A stretch of DNA of 64,000 nt from Bacillota bacterium (GCA_040755295.1 JBFMBK010000008.1:62001-126000); one strand, 5' to 3'; positions 21,730-31,420 are shown, counted from the first letter of the stretch. The notes: a model not told the origin generated them from the letters alone. Made by a program: numbers and translations.

Positions 21730-21757
21730 ACCTCCGACCTCTTGCCTCCGACCTCTA
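21730..21757. repeat. Heptamer tract, ACCTCCG type
   Basis: Units acctccg, acctctt, gcctccg, acctcta, four bases from the 3' end of the CAT tRNA gene. Confidence 0.75.
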
Positions 21758-21761
21758 AGGT

Positions 21762-21837
21762 TGGTGGGCCCACCAGGATTCGAACCTGGGACCGACCGGT
21801 TATGAGCCGGCAGCTCTGACCGCTGAGCTATGGGCCC
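21762..21837 (-). tRNA. tRNA with CAT anticodon (elongator Met or Ile2)
   Basis: 76-nt cloverleaf with encoded CCA: acceptor GGGCCCA/TGGGCCC, D arm GCTC/GAGC, anticodon stem GCCGG/CCGGT-type around CTCATAA (anticodon CAT), T arm CCCAGG/CCTGG with TTCGAAT. The body resembles tRNA-Ile2 genes whose C34 becomes lysidine, but elongator tRNA-Met shares the same loop, so the identity is not settled by eye. It is not the initiator type. Confidence 0.9.
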
Positions 21838-21889
21838 ATATCATTATATAAAAAATAAAGCCCGGTCGTCAACCTGACGCCGGACTAGT

Positions 21890-22975
21890 TTATTCGAGAT
21901 AATCTTTTAGTTTCTTTGATCGGCTTGGATGTCGCAGTTTGCGCAAGGTCTTGGCTTCTATCTGCCGGATGCGCTCCCTGGTCACTCCGAATTTCTGTCC
22001 GACTTCCTCAAGGGTCCGCGCGCGCCCGTCATCCAATCCGAAGCGCAGGCGCAGAACCCGCTGCTCCCTTTCGGTAAGCGTTTGAAGCACCTCGTTCAAC
22101 TGCTCACGCAAAAGGGTGAAAGAAGCCTCCTCGGCCGGCGCCTGGGCATCCTGGTCCTCGATAAAATCACCCAAATGGGAATCCTCTTCTTCACCGATGG
22201 GCGTTTCGAGGCTCACCGGCTCCTGGGCTATCTTCATAATCTCCCGGACTTTGTCCTCGGAGATATCCATCTCTTTAGCGATCTCCTCCGGCATAGGCTC
22301 ACGGCCGAGTTCCTGAAGGAGTTGCCGGGACACCCGGATGAGTTTGTTTATCGTTTCAACCATGTGTACGGGGATACGGATGGTCCTTGCCTGGTCCGCA
22401 ATCGCCCGCGTAATCGCCTGCCGGATCCACCATGTAGCATAAGTGCTGAATTTATACCCCTTGCGGTAGTCAAACTTCTCCACCGCTTTGATGAGACCAA
22501 GGTTGCCTTCCTGGATAAGGTCGAGGAAAAGCATCCCGCGACCGACGTACCGCTTGGCGATACTCACCACCAGCCGCAGGTTTGCTTCCACCAGGCGGCG
22601 TTTGGCGGCCATATCCCCCTCTTCCATCTGTTTTGCAAGTTCTACTTCTTCCTCGGGTGTCAGTAGGGGAATACGCCCGATTTCCTTTAAATACATCCGG
22701 ACGGGATCATCTATCTCCACACCTTCCGGAACCGAAAGGTCGGCTTCCGCTTCTTCTGTATGCGTCCCGGTTGTCGCCTCGGGAGGTTCAAGGTCGTGAA
22801 CCTCGGGCACTATGTCAATTCCCATCGTCGTCAACCGTTCGTAAATGTCGTCGATCTGATCGGGAGTCAACTCCGATTCCTGAAGGCTATCCATGATTTC
22901 GCCGTATGTAAGCACACCACGTTTCTTGCCCTTTTCAATCAAGCTTTCGATTTCGCCTTCCCGCGTCTCTTCCAT
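21890..22975 (-). CDS. rpoD: RNA polymerase primary sigma factor SigA/RpoD
   Basis: 361 aa, the usual length for Firmicute SigA, which has the short region 1.1. An acidic N-terminus is followed by region 1.2 ([17 protein letters not shown], about 87-103), region 2 with [19 protein letters not shown] and [13 protein letters not shown] (-10 recognition), region 3, and region 4.2 with [20 protein letters not shown] (-35 recognition), ending in the typical KLKDYLE. It directs RNA polymerase to housekeeping promoters. Start ATG at 22975; 3 bp separate it from dnaG, the conserved dnaG-sigA operon of Firmicutes. Confidence 0.98.
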   Translation of the reverse strand: MEETREGEIESLIEKGKKRGVLTYGEIMDSLQESELTPDQIDDIYERLTTMGIDIVPEVHDLEPPEATTGTHTEEAEADLSVPEGVEIDDPVRMYLKEIGRIPLLTPEEEVELAKQMEEGDMAAKRRLVEANLRLVVSIAKRYVGRGMLFLDLIQEGNLGLIKAVEKFDYRKGYKFSTYATWWIRQAITRAIADQARTIRIPVHMVETINKLIRVSRQLLQELGREPMPEEIAKEMDISEDKVREIMKIAQEPVSLETPIGEEEDSHLGDFIEDQDAQAPAEEASFTLLREQLNEVLQTLTEREQRVLRLRFGLDDGRARTLEEVGQKFGVTRERIRQIEAKTLRKLRHPSRSKKLKDYLE

Positions 22976-22978
22976 CCC

Positions 22979-24763
22979 TCACCCCTCCTTTCCGTTCTTC
23001 GTCAGCGTTTGGAGATCCTTTAACAGTTGCCGCGTTCGCTCGCTGTCTTCGGTTTTCTCAGCCGCTTTCAACTCCAGCAACAACTCCTGCCGTCTCTCAC
23101 GCCGCTGCTTCTTGCGTATCAAAATCATATAATCGTCCAGAAGAGCTTCCGGCTCGCCAACGAGCCCCTCCGATAGGATACCGGCCACCATTTCCTTATC
23201 TTCTTCCCCCAACCGGCTGAACAACAGCGGCAGTCGTAAATCTTCCCGATCGGTGATCTCCTGTATCCGTACATAGACCCGCCGGTGCTGCTCCCCGGAA
23301 AAAAACCTTCCCCCCCCGACCGCTTCCAGACGGGGCAAAAGATCCGGCCTTTCTATAAGGACCCTTATAATGCCGGCCTCGGCTCTCTGACGGGCATCGG
23401 CAATATTCTCTGCATTATGCTTATTTTTAGCACTTTTGCTTTTATTTAGCCAGCTTTTTTGCCCTTTTTCTAAAAAACGGTCCAGTTCGCTCCGCACCAC
23501 ATCCCAATTCAAACCCGTCAACTGGGCGGCCGTTCTGATTCCCTCTTCGCGTTCCACGGTTGTAGGCAGGAGACCGATGTTAGGAAGCATCTCCTTGAGC
23601 ACCGCCATTTTCGCCGCGGCGGTATTCAAACCCTTGCCCGCCAGGTGCATTCCTTTGAAATCAATAAGGGGCATCGCCTGCCCTACGGCATTCTCCCACG
23701 CGTCACGGCCACCCGCTCGCAGGAAGTCATCCGGGTCCTTACCCTGGGGGATGATCACCACCCGTACCCGGAACCCGCTTTCCTGGAGGATATCAAGCCC
23801 CCGGAGCGTTGCCGCGGTACCCGCCGCATCATTATCATACGCAATTACCACCGATCCCGTATACCGCAGCAGAAGACGCGCCTGTTCCCGCGTAAGACTG
23901 GTTCCCAGGCTGGCCACCACGTTGCAGAACCCAAACTGGTGCGCGGTGATGGCGTCAAGGTAGCCCTCAACGATTACCGCGGAACCGGACTGGCGGATGG
24001 CGTCCCGCGCCTGATAAAGCGCGTAAAGCAATTCCCTTTTGTTAAAAAAAGGCGTTTCCGCGGAGTTGAGGTATTTCGGCAAGACCGCATCTTCAAGAAC
24101 CCTCCCGCCGAAACCGACCACCCTGCCACGGCCGTCGCTGATCGGGAAGATAAGCCGCCCCCGGAACCGGTCAAGAAGCTCCCCGGTTCTGTGCCGCAGC
24201 GCCAACCCGTAACGCAGGGCTTCTTCCCCGCTCACCTTCCGGTCACGCAGGTAACGCAACAGCGCGTCATGTGAAGAAGGAGCGTACCCCAGACCGAACT
24301 TCGCCGCTACCTCTTTTGTAATTCCTCGTTTTTCAAGGTACCGTCTCGCCTGTTCACCGGTCTTTTCTACAAGCTGCTGCTCATAATACCCGGCCGCAAG
24401 CTTGTTGACCCGCCATGCCTCTTCCCTTTCCCGCTGCCGCCGTTCGGCTGCCGGGTCCAGGCCGGTTTCCGGAAGCTTAATCCCCGCCCTCTCGGCCAGC
24501 CTTTCCAATGCCTCCGGAAAGGTGAGGTTCTCCCGCATCATAAGAAACTTCAGGGCGTCTCCGCCGGCGCCGCAGCCAAAACAGTAAAAAAACTGTTTCT
24601 CCGGCGATACTGTGAACGAAGGAGTCCGCTCCTGATGAAAAGGACAAAGACCGGTGTAACGCTGGCCTTTCCTTGTAAGACGGACGTGATCGCCGATCAG
24701 GTTCACGATGTCCGTTTGATTTAAAACCGCCTCAATGAATTCCCCGGGAATATGGCCGCCCAA
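22979..24763 (-). CDS. dnaG: DNA primase
   Basis: Makes RNA primers for replication. CHC2 zinc-binding domain at the N-terminus (LCPFHQERTPSF, FYCFGCGAGGD), central TOPRIM domain (VIVEGYLDAITAHQ, then IAYDNDAAG), and a C-terminal DnaB-interacting helical region. I prefer the TTG at 24763 (GGHIPGEFIEAVL matches the usual DnaG start, and aaggtgg precedes it) over the ATG 45 bp upstream, which adds a non-conserved leader. Length 594 aa is typical. It is followed at once by rpoD. Confidence 0.96.
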   Translation of the reverse strand: MGGHIPGEFIEAVLNQTDIVNLIGDHVRLTRKGQRYTGLCPFHQERTPSFTVSPEKQFFYCFGCGAGGDALKFLMMRENLTFPEALERLAERAGIKLPETGLDPAAERRQREREEAWRVNKLAAGYYEQQLVEKTGEQARRYLEKRGITKEVAAKFGLGYAPSSHDALLRYLRDRKVSGEEALRYGLALRHRTGELLDRFRGRLIFPISDGRGRVVGFGGRVLEDAVLPKYLNSAETPFFNKRELLYALYQARDAIRQSGSAVIVEGYLDAITAHQFGFCNVVASLGTSLTREQARLLLRYTGSVVIAYDNDAAGTAATLRGLDILQESGFRVRVVIIPQGKDPDDFLRAGGRDAWENAVGQAMPLIDFKGMHLAGKGLNTAAAKMAVLKEMLPNIGLLPTTVEREEGIRTAAQLTGLNWDVVRSELDRFLEKGQKSWLNKSKSAKNKHNAENIADARQRAEAGIIRVLIERPDLLPRLEAVGGGRFFSGEQHRRVYVRIQEITDREDLRLPLLFSRLGEEDKEMVAGILSEGLVGEPEALLDDYMILIRKKQRRERRQELLLELKAAEKTEDSERTRQLLKDLQTLTKNGKEG

Positions 24764-24866
24764 ATCTACCACCTTCGAGGGCCCTGCACTCAGTACTCGT
24801 AGCGGCATACCCTGTCTTACTTATTTCGCCATTCGGTCGAATTTTCCTCCCCAATGGTTATAATTT

Positions 24867-25874
24867 TTAATATACGGGAAAACCCCGAGGAATAAACAGC
24901 CGCTCAAACTGGGCGACGGCATAACGGTCGGTCATTCCGGCGATGTAATCGCAGGCCACTCTCTCGGGGCCGAAGTCAACCACCCTGGACCGGTATTCCG
25001 AAGGAAGAGCCTCCGGCTGATCAGTAAAATATTTAAAAAGATACTGGACCACATGTCTGGCCTTGGCCTCCTCACGCTTGGCCGCCGACCCCAGATAAAC
25101 CTTTTCAAAAAGAAACGACCGCAGCTTCTCCATGGCGCTGCTGATCTCCGGCGCCATGTTTATTTCGGGCCTGTTCCAGCTTGTTTCGATCATGTCCGTC
25201 ACCATGGTGTTTATCCGCTGGCTGTGGCGCCGCCCAAGGACATCCATGCAGTCCTCAGGAAGACCCTCCTGGGTTAGTATGCCGCTCCGGATGGCGTCAT
25301 CAATATCGTGATTGATATAAGCGATACGGTCGGCGGTCCTCACCACCTGACCCTCTAATGTCGCGGGTTTCGCAGAACCGGTATGCGTTGCGATACCATC
25401 CCGCACTTCGAAGGTAAGGTTTAACCCCCTGCCGTCGTTTTCCAGGCATTCAACCACCCTGAGGCTCTGCTCATTATGCTTGAAACCCGGGTAGACCGCC
25501 GCCAGCGCTTCCTCCCCGGTATGCCCGAACGGGGTGTGCCCCAGATCATGCCCCAAAGCGATCGCCTCGGCCAGATCCTCATTGAGCCTCAGCGCCCTGG
25601 CGATCGTCCTCGCAATCTGGGCGACCTCAAGTGTGTGTGTCAGACGCGTACGGTAGTGGTCACCCTCCGGGATAATAAAAACCTGCGTTTTATGTTTTAA
25701 CCTTCTAAAGCTTTTGGCATGAATGATACGGTCCCGGTCACGCTGGAAAGCCGTGCGGATACTGCATTCGTCTTCAGCGACACCGCGCCCCCTGGTGTTC
25801 CGGCTGCGGCAGGCATAAGGCGACAGCAATTTATCTTCCAGCTCTTCCGTAAACTCGCGCAACCTTAAAACCAT
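24867..25874 (-). CDS. dgt: dGTP triphosphohydrolase (HD-domain dNTPase)
   Basis: Hydrolyses dNTPs to nucleoside and tripolyphosphate. The HD motif residues are visible: RRLKHKTQVF, RLTHTLEVAQIA (H), GHDLGHTPFGH (HD) and later RTADRIAYINHDIDDA (D). 335 aa corresponds to the shorter dGTPase-like branch common in clostridia. Substrate preference cannot be read from sequence. Start ATG at 25874 after gagggtaag. About 100 bp separate it from dnaG, so it may be the first gene of the dgt-dnaG-rpoD unit. Confidence 0.93.
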   Translation of the reverse strand: MVLRLREFTEELEDKLLSPYACRSRNTRGRGVAEDECSIRTAFQRDRDRIIHAKSFRRLKHKTQVFIIPEGDHYRTRLTHTLEVAQIARTIARALRLNEDLAEAIALGHDLGHTPFGHTGEEALAAVYPGFKHNEQSLRVVECLENDGRGLNLTFEVRDGIATHTGSAKPATLEGQVVRTADRIAYINHDIDDAIRSGILTQEGLPEDCMDVLGRRHSQRINTMVTDMIETSWNRPEINMAPEISSAMEKLRSFLFEKVYLGSAAKREEAKARHVVQYLFKYFTDQPEALPSEYRSRVVDFGPERVACDYIAGMTDRYAVAQFERLFIPRGFPVY

Positions 25875-26030
25875 TGGCTTACCCTCATCTTTTTATCCAC
25901 GAGCCGGATCAACAACCGGCACCGTCGGATTGTTCCCGCCAAAATAAAGATACAGCAAGCCCTCCCGTTTTCCGACTATAAGACTAAATTCTACATTCCA
26001 GAAAGACTCAACCGCGCAACGCAGTCTCTT

Positions 26031-26630
26031 TCAACGCACCCTGAGTACCTGCGTGGCGCGGGAAACATCCACCACCCTCCGGCCCAGGACCCTCGCCCGC
26101 GCCGGCCCGTCACCGTAAGCATCGACCCCGTACTGCATACAAGCCCCGAGATGCCCGGGATCTTCCCCCTGATGACCGTCGCCGATCACCGTCATCCCCT
26201 GACAAAGCATCATCGCCGTAAGCGCCTGAAGCGTGGCCTCCTGCCCTCCGAAACGCGAAGCGCCGCAAACCACTCCTCCGCCGACAACGTTTACGAGGCT
26301 TTTCTCTTTACGTAATTTGCGGGTTTTATCCCAAAAGGCTTTCATCGGCGCCGCCACCGTGCCGAAATAAACCGGACTGCCGATAATCAATCCGTCGGCG
26401 CGGCTCATTACCGCATACATTTCATCCAGTCTGGTACCTCGGTAACAAATACCCTCGCAAGGGTTTGAACAGTGGATGCAATAAGGAACCTTCGCGCTCC
26501 GCAGTCCCTCGATGGCATGAAAAAATACCGTCTGCGCACCGGCGATCGCGGCTTCCTCGAGCGCGTATCCCAACAACTGCGCTGTGCCGCCGTTTGGCCT
26601 TGGACTACCGTTTATCCCGATTATCAACAT
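26031..26630 (-). CDS. NADPH-dependent FMN reductase / iron-sulfur flavoprotein-like, 199 aa
   Basis: Flavodoxin-like fold with the FMN phosphate loop GINGSPRPNGGT (residues 4-15) and SPVYFGTVAAPMKAFWD around residue 85, both typical of the NADPH-dependent FMN reductase family. The cysteines CIHCSNPCEGIC (about 51-62) are spaced like the cluster of iron-sulfur flavoproteins (CxxCxxC..C). Redox role in anaerobes, partner unknown. It is a single gene between dgt and thpR. The 179 bp upstream show no gene. Confidence 0.82.
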   Translation of the reverse strand: MLIIGINGSPRPNGGTAQLLGYALEEAAIAGAQTVFFHAIEGLRSAKVPYCIHCSNPCEGICYRGTRLDEMYAVMSRADGLIIGSPVYFGTVAAPMKAFWDKTRKLRKEKSLVNVVGGGVVCGASRFGGQEATLQALTAMMLCQGMTVIGDGHQGEDPGHLGACMQYGVDAYGDGPARARVLGRRVVDVSRATQVLRVR

Positions 26631-26809
26631 CTTACATCACCCCCGAATCTTCCTCTGTAATTATACGCGTCACTCCGGCCCAATTAACCGGAATCGCTTC
26701 CGAGGGTGTCTACAAACCCTATAATCAGATAAAAGTTATAATAAAACTTCCTTCCGGGTCAAAATTAGAATGCTTTGACATTAAAAATCCGGCAATAAGT
26801 GCATCGGCC

Positions 26810-27370
26810 TTAGAAAGAGACGCGTCGCACAGTGGTATAAACCGCCCCCGATGGACGCAACCGGCTGGACATGAGATCAATCCCGTCCACCTTTATCTCG
26901 CCGAGTTTTTGTTGACCGGCTTCTTCTATCTTCGGTCCCAGGGCGGTTGTGTTGTTCGTGGAACGGAAACGCCCGATGGTCACGTGGGGCGAAAACGGTT
27001 TATCGTCGGGAGAAAACCCCAAAGGCACCACCGTTTCCTCCACCAACCGGTGCAGCTCAACCAGCGGGCCGAAGCTTTGGAGACCGACCCAGAGAACCCG
27101 CGGCTTCCTGATGGACGGGAAAACGCCGGCGCCGCCCAGTGAAAGAGCAAAGCCCCGGAATCCCGTTATCTTTCGGGCTACATCATCAACCAACGTTGCG
27201 ACAAGGTTCCGGTCGGTATCCCCCAGGAAGCGGACCGTAATGTGCAGATTCCCCGTCTCCACCCATTTCACATCAAGGGTCAACTTCCGGAAAGACGTCT
27301 GAACCGCGGCAACGGCTTCTTTTACGGACGCTGGAAGGGTAACCGCCCAGAACAGCCGTAACTTGTCCAT
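26810..27370 (-). CDS. thpR: RNA 2',3'-cyclic phosphodiesterase (2'-5' RNA ligase family)
   Basis: 186 aa with two HxTx motifs, HITV (about residues 43-46) and HVTI (about 127-130), the catalytic pair of the 2H phosphoesterase family; FLGD follows the first as usual. Start LRLFWAVTLP resembles family N-termini (RlFvAi.lp). It hydrolyses RNA 2',3'-cyclic phosphates. The ATG at 27370 is preceded by tgaggact from a heptamer tract, which appears to serve as its ribosome-binding site. Confidence 0.9.
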   Translation of the reverse strand: MDKLRLFWAVTLPASVKEAVAAVQTSFRKLTLDVKWVETGNLHITVRFLGDTDRNLVATLVDDVARKITGFRGFALSLGGAGVFPSIRKPRVLWVGLQSFGPLVELHRLVEETVVPLGFSPDDKPFSPHVTIGRFRSTNNTTALGPKIEEAGQQKLGEIKVDGIDLMSSRLRPSGAVYTTVRRVSF

Positions 27371-27374
27371 GAAA

Positions 27375-27466
27375 AGTCCTCAGTCCCCAGTTTTCAGTGC
27401 TAAGTCTCAGTTTTGCTCAATCCCCGGTCTCTTTCCATCATTCCGCATTCGGCATTCATTATTGCA
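27375..27466. repeat. Two adjacent heptamer tracts
   Basis: 27375-27409: agtcctc, agtcccc, agttttc, agtgcta, agtctca. 27439-27466: cattccg, cattcgg, cattcat, tattgca. Two different heptamers sit within 100 bp, the first ending four bases from the thpR start codon. Confidence 0.75.
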
Positions 27467-27488
27467 CCGCGTCATTTTAAAACAAGAA

Positions 27489-27517
27489 CCGAAAGGATGT
27501 CTTTGACAACCTTTCGG
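27489..27517 (-). terminator. Terminator of the ccpN-ppsR-ppsA operon
   Basis: CCGAAAGG/CCTTTCGG 8-bp stem with T-rich trailer on the minus strand (ttcttgtttt), 60-90 bp after the ppsA stop. Confidence 0.75.
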
Positions 27518-27578
27518 CTCATTGAGGCCATTCTCCTGCTCCGATTTTTAGCTAAAAAGCGATAAACGTTCCGCCGGA

Positions 27579-29924
27579 TTATTTGCGCTGTCGCAGCAAT
27601 TCCAGGATGACCTTCTGTTCGACACTGGCCACAAGGCGGCGTGTATTGGAAACGGTGTCCGGGTTCACGCTGATGCTGTCAATCCCGGCGCGGACAAGCA
27701 ACTCGGTAAACTCGGGGTAAACCGAAGGACCCTGCCCGCAGATGGAAACGGTTTTTCCGAACCGGTGGGCCACTTCGATCAACTGGGTGATAGCCCTGGT
27801 GACCGCGGGGTTGCGCTCGTCGAAATAACCCATGCTGTCCAGCACACCGGAATCCCGGTCGGCACCCAGGATAAGCTGCGTCAGGTCGTTTGAACCGATG
27901 CTGAAGCCGTCGATAATCGGGCTGAATTGGTCCGCCATGAAAATCACCGACGGGACCTCCGCCATTATCCATACCTTAAAGTTCAGGTTGGAGGAAAGAC
28001 CTTCTTCGGCCATGATACCAAGCGCCTTGTGAACCTCCCAGGTGGTGCGCACGAAGGGAAGCATGGCATAAACGTTCGTTAACTGGTATTCTTCACGCAC
28101 CTTCCGCATCGCCTGACACTCGAGACGGAAACCCGCCTCGTATTCGGGCGATATATACCGGGAAACACCGCGCCAGCCGATCATGGGGTTATTCTCTACC
28201 GGCTCCACCTCTTCGCCGCCCTTCAGTCCCCGGAACTCGTTCGTCCGGAAGTCGCTGAAACGCACCACCACCGGACGGGGGAAGATGGCCTGGGCAACCG
28301 CCGCAATGCCTTCCGAAAGGCGCTCCACGAACATCGCCTGCTGGCCGGTACGTACAAGGTACATGGGGTGAGCGCCAACATGGTCGGTAAAAATGAACTC
28401 GGTGCGCATTAGCCCGATACCGTCGAAAGGCAGGTCTTTATAACGGGTTATGGCCTCGGGTTCACCAAGGTTCATGTAGATCTTGGTGGCGGTTATGGGT
28501 GCGACCTCCCGCCAGAGCGCCCCCTGCAGCACCGGCCCGGCGGCGCCGCCGGAAGCCTGCTGCGGGGTATCGCCCAGTGTGATCCGGCCGTTATAGACGA
28601 CGCCTCTTGATGCGTCGACCGTGACCTCCATATCCTCCGCCAGGACCGCGGTTGCGTTTTTAGCGCCCACGATGCAGGGGACACCGAGTTCCCGTGACAC
28701 GATCGCCGCGTGGCAGGTGCGGCCTCCTTCGTCGGTGACTATCGCCGCCGCTCTCTTCATCGCAGGTACCATGTCCGGGTTTGTCATTACCGTAACCAGG
28801 ACCGTTCCTTCTTTAACCCGGGTGATATCGTCGAACTTCTTTACCAGAACGACCTTCCCGGTGGCCGTGCCCGGCGCCGCGCTCATGCCCCGGATAAGCA
28901 CCTCGGCGCCGGTTGTCCTGGCCTTGGCCTCCGGCGCTGCTTCCTTGCCCAGGGTTGTGATCGGCCGCGACTGAAGTATGTAAAAGGTACCGTTTTCGTA
29001 GCCCCATTCTATATCCTGCGGGAAACTGTAGTGGCTTTCCACCCTTATCAACTGTTCCGTCAGGGTTAAGACCTCGTCGTCCGTCAGACATTGACGGTCG
29101 ACGTACTCCGGTCCCAAAAAGCGCGCCACATCCGTCTCTATGGTCCCGCTCGTGGAATTCGGGTCCGCTACAATCAACATGTTCTTCGAAGTTAGGATTT
29201 TATTGACGATGCTTCGGGAACCCTTGTCCACGACGTATTCGTCGGGCGTGACCTTCCCCGACACAATCGCCTCGCCCAACCCCCAGCTCGCGTTGATCAG
29301 AATCTCCTGTTTGCTGCCCGAAATCGGGTTCGCCGTAAAAGCCACACCGGAGCGTTCAGACTGAATCATCTTTTGCACTACCGCACTGAGGTAAACCGTA
29401 TCGTGGTCGAATCCTTGGGCCTGCCGGTAAGCCGTCGCGCGCGCCGTCCATAGGGAGGCCCAGCACCTGCGTACGTGTTTGAGCACGTCTTCTTCGCCCA
29501 GGACGTTAAGATAGGTGTCCTGTTGTCCGGCAAAGGACGCTTCCGGAAGGTCCTCGGCCGTCGCCGAACTGCGCACCGCCACCCGGGTCGGCGCGCCGCC
29601 TTCGCAAAGCTTTCGGTATGCCTCGACTATCTCACCCGCTATTTCCGGCGGTACGGGTATGTTATGAATAAGTTCGCGTACGCTGCTGGTGTTGGCGATC
29701 AGTTGCTCCAGGTTTTCGACGTCGGTGCCGTCGATAATCGCCTTAATCTTACCCGCCAGACCGGTTGTCTCCACAAAATGCTTGTAGGCCAGAGCGGACA
29801 CACAGAATCCGGGCGGCACCAGGATACCGGCGCCGGTCATTTCTCCAAGGTTTGCGCCTTTGCCGCCCACCAGCGCCACATCTCCCTTGGTCAGCTCACT
29901 GAACCATTTAATATACTTCGCCAT
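27579..29924 (-). CDS. ppsA: Phosphoenolpyruvate synthase (pyruvate, water dikinase)
   Basis: Converts pyruvate + ATP to PEP + AMP + Pi. ATP-grasp domain at the N-terminus (VGGKGANLGEM, VAVRSSATAEDLPEASFAGQ), swivelling phosphohistidine domain with GGRTCHAAIVSRELG (about residues 405-419) and a C-terminal PEP-utilisation barrel with SIGSNDLTQLILGADRDS and SICGQGPS (catalytic Cys). Length 781 aa is typical of PpsA, and shorter than pyruvate phosphate dikinase. In anaerobes it supplies gluconeogenic PEP from acetyl-CoA-derived pyruvate. Last gene of an operon with its own regulatory kinase and CcpN. Confidence 0.96.
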   Translation of the reverse strand: MAKYIKWFSELTKGDVALVGGKGANLGEMTGAGILVPPGFCVSALAYKHFVETTGLAGKIKAIIDGTDVENLEQLIANTSSVRELIHNIPVPPEIAGEIVEAYRKLCEGGAPTRVAVRSSATAEDLPEASFAGQQDTYLNVLGEEDVLKHVRRCWASLWTARATAYRQAQGFDHDTVYLSAVVQKMIQSERSGVAFTANPISGSKQEILINASWGLGEAIVSGKVTPDEYVVDKGSRSIVNKILTSKNMLIVADPNSTSGTIETDVARFLGPEYVDRQCLTDDEVLTLTEQLIRVESHYSFPQDIEWGYENGTFYILQSRPITTLGKEAAPEAKARTTGAEVLIRGMSAAPGTATGKVVLVKKFDDITRVKEGTVLVTVMTNPDMVPAMKRAAAIVTDEGGRTCHAAIVSRELGVPCIVGAKNATAVLAEDMEVTVDASRGVVYNGRITLGDTPQQASGGAAGPVLQGALWREVAPITATKIYMNLGEPEAITRYKDLPFDGIGLMRTEFIFTDHVGAHPMYLVRTGQQAMFVERLSEGIAAVAQAIFPRPVVVRFSDFRTNEFRGLKGGEEVEPVENNPMIGWRGVSRYISPEYEAGFRLECQAMRKVREEYQLTNVYAMLPFVRTTWEVHKALGIMAEEGLSSNLNFKVWIMAEVPSVIFMADQFSPIIDGFSIGSNDLTQLILGADRDSGVLDSMGYFDERNPAVTRAITQLIEVAHRFGKTVSICGQGPSVYPEFTELLVRAGIDSISVNPDTVSNTRRLVASVEQKVILELLRQRK

Positions 29925-29947
29925 TTTTCACTCCCCCAATTTTTTTT

Positions 29948-30778
29948 TTAGCGGTGGCGAATACCTTTGTAGTAAATCTCAAGCACCCGGCTCGCCGTTT
30001 CTTCTACCGCCTTGCTGGTGACGTCGATAACCGTGCAACCGGCTCGACGCATCACCTCCTCGGCGTAAGCCAGTTCTCTTTTCACCCGTTCCGCACTCGC
30101 ATAATCCGCATCATAAGGCAAACCGAGGCTTTTCAGCCTTTCCTGCCGGATCCAACCCAGATACTCCGGTTGGATGGTCAGCCCGACGACGCGGTGGGGT
30201 GAAAGGGAAAAGACTTCTGGCGGCAGCGGTACCTCCGGCACAAGAGGGATGTTCGCCACCTTGATCCTCCTGTGCGCGAGGTACATGCAGAGCGGCGTTT
30301 TACCGGTGCGCGAAACACCGAGAACCACTATATCCGCTTCCGTAATCCCCCGGAGGTCCTTGCCGTCATCGTACTTTACCGCGAACTCGATCGCCTCCAC
30401 GCGCCGGAAGTATTCTTCATCGACCTTGCGCATGAGGCCGGGTTCGTAACGCGGGTTCTCGCCGGTGGCCTGCCGCAACGCTGAAAGCACCGGGCCGAGG
30501 ATGTCCACGGCGGGCAATCCGTGACGCCGGGCCTCCGACAGAAGCATCTCCCTCAATTGCGGCATGACCAGAGTAAAAATAATGATTCCGGATTCTTCCG
30601 CAGCCTGCGCCACGATGTCCGGAATCTCTTCCGGATGGCTTAGATAGGGAATCCTGCGTATTTCGACCTTGCCTGAATCGAACTGGCTGGCTGCTGCGCG
30701 ACCGACAAGTTCCGCCGTTTCCCCGATCGAATCCGAAATAATAAAAATCACCGGGCGCTGCGTTTCCGAATCCGCCAA
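29948..30778 (-). CDS. ppsR: PEP synthase regulatory protein (kinase/pyrophosphorylase)
   Basis: DUF299 (PSRP/PDRP) family, 276 aa. Phosphate-binding loop GVSRTGKTPLCMYLA (about residues 154-168) and N-terminal IFIISDSIGETAELV are the family signatures. It reversibly phosphorylates the catalytic-site threonine of PEP synthase or pyruvate dikinase. The adjacent target is PpsA rather than PpdK, so PpsR is the better name. The stop-to-start gap to ppsA is 23 bp, and 6 bp to ccpN. Confidence 0.93.
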   Translation of the reverse strand: MADSETQRPVIFIISDSIGETAELVGRAAASQFDSGKVEIRRIPYLSHPEEIPDIVAQAAEESGIIIFTLVMPQLREMLLSEARRHGLPAVDILGPVLSALRQATGENPRYEPGLMRKVDEEYFRRVEAIEFAVKYDDGKDLRGITEADIVVLGVSRTGKTPLCMYLAHRRIKVANIPLVPEVPLPPEVFSLSPHRVVGLTIQPEYLGWIRQERLKSLGLPYDADYASAERVKRELAYAEEVMRRAGCTVIDVTSKAVEETASRVLEIYYKGIRHR

Positions 30779-30784
30779 AACTCT

Positions 30785-31420
30785 CTACCGCCTTTCGCCA
30801 ATCTCAACAAAAAGCCCAGTAACGTTTGTTTTGCTGAACCTTCCTGTGACAATAACCTCGCCTTTCGTCCCGCCCTCTGCAGGTTCAACCACCGGTAAAG
30901 CGTCCACCTCGTGCTCCACGATCTTGCGGGCCGCTTCCCATGCCGACTCCTCCGGCGAGGTTGTTACGACATTGGGCATGCGTGTCATAGCAACATGCAC
31001 GGGCAGTTCACGCACATCCTGACCGCCGAAGGCCATTTTCAAGAGGTCCTTGCGCGAAACCACGCCCTCAAGAAATCCGCCCTCACGAACCACGAAGAGC
31101 GTGCCGACGTCTTCCAAAAACATCGTTATTATTGCGTCGTGCACGGAGGCATGCTCGGCGATCACTACCGGTCTGGACTGGAATTCTCCCACCTTGATCC
31201 GCTGTATCTTCGCGGCGATTACGTCGTTCGGTGACTTTCCGCTGAAATAGTACCCCACACGCGGCCGCGCTTCAAGAAGTCCGGCCATTATAAGAATGGC
31301 TAGGTCGGGGCGGAGGGTGGCCCGCGTCAGTTTCAGGCGCTCCGCGATCTGTTCACTTGTTATCGGCCCTTCGGCTTTTACTATTCCTAAGATTGCTTCC
31401 TGTCTGCGGGTAATTTCCAA
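30785..31420 (-). CDS. ccpN: CcpN-type repressor (HTH plus two CBS domains)
   Basis: 211 aa from the TTG at 31420, chosen because aaccaggggggtgag-like sequence lies just before it and the protein then starts as B. subtilis CcpN does (LEITRRQEAIL). HTH: ITSEQIAERLKLTRATLRPDLA. Two CBS domains follow (about residues 75-205; HASVHDAIITMFLED, then SPEESAWEAARKIVEHEVDALPV). CcpN represses gluconeogenic genes and senses nucleotide state. Here it leads an operon with PEP synthase and its regulator, fitting that role. Confidence 0.92.
   Translation of the reverse strand: MEITRRQEAILGIVKAEGPITSEQIAERLKLTRATLRPDLAILIMAGLLEARPRVGYYFSGKSPNDVIAAKIQRIKVGEFQSRPVVIAEHASVHDAIITMFLEDVGTLFVVREGGFLEGVVSRKDLLKMAFGGQDVRELPVHVAMTRMPNVVTTSPEESAWEAARKIVEHEVDALPVVEPAEGGTKGEVIVTGRFSKTNVTGLFVEIGERR

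Noticed and set aside
22035-24300. Several + strand frames of 80-245 aa across rpoD and dnaG
   Set aside because: They are shadows of two well-known genes on the minus strand with matching codon periodicity.
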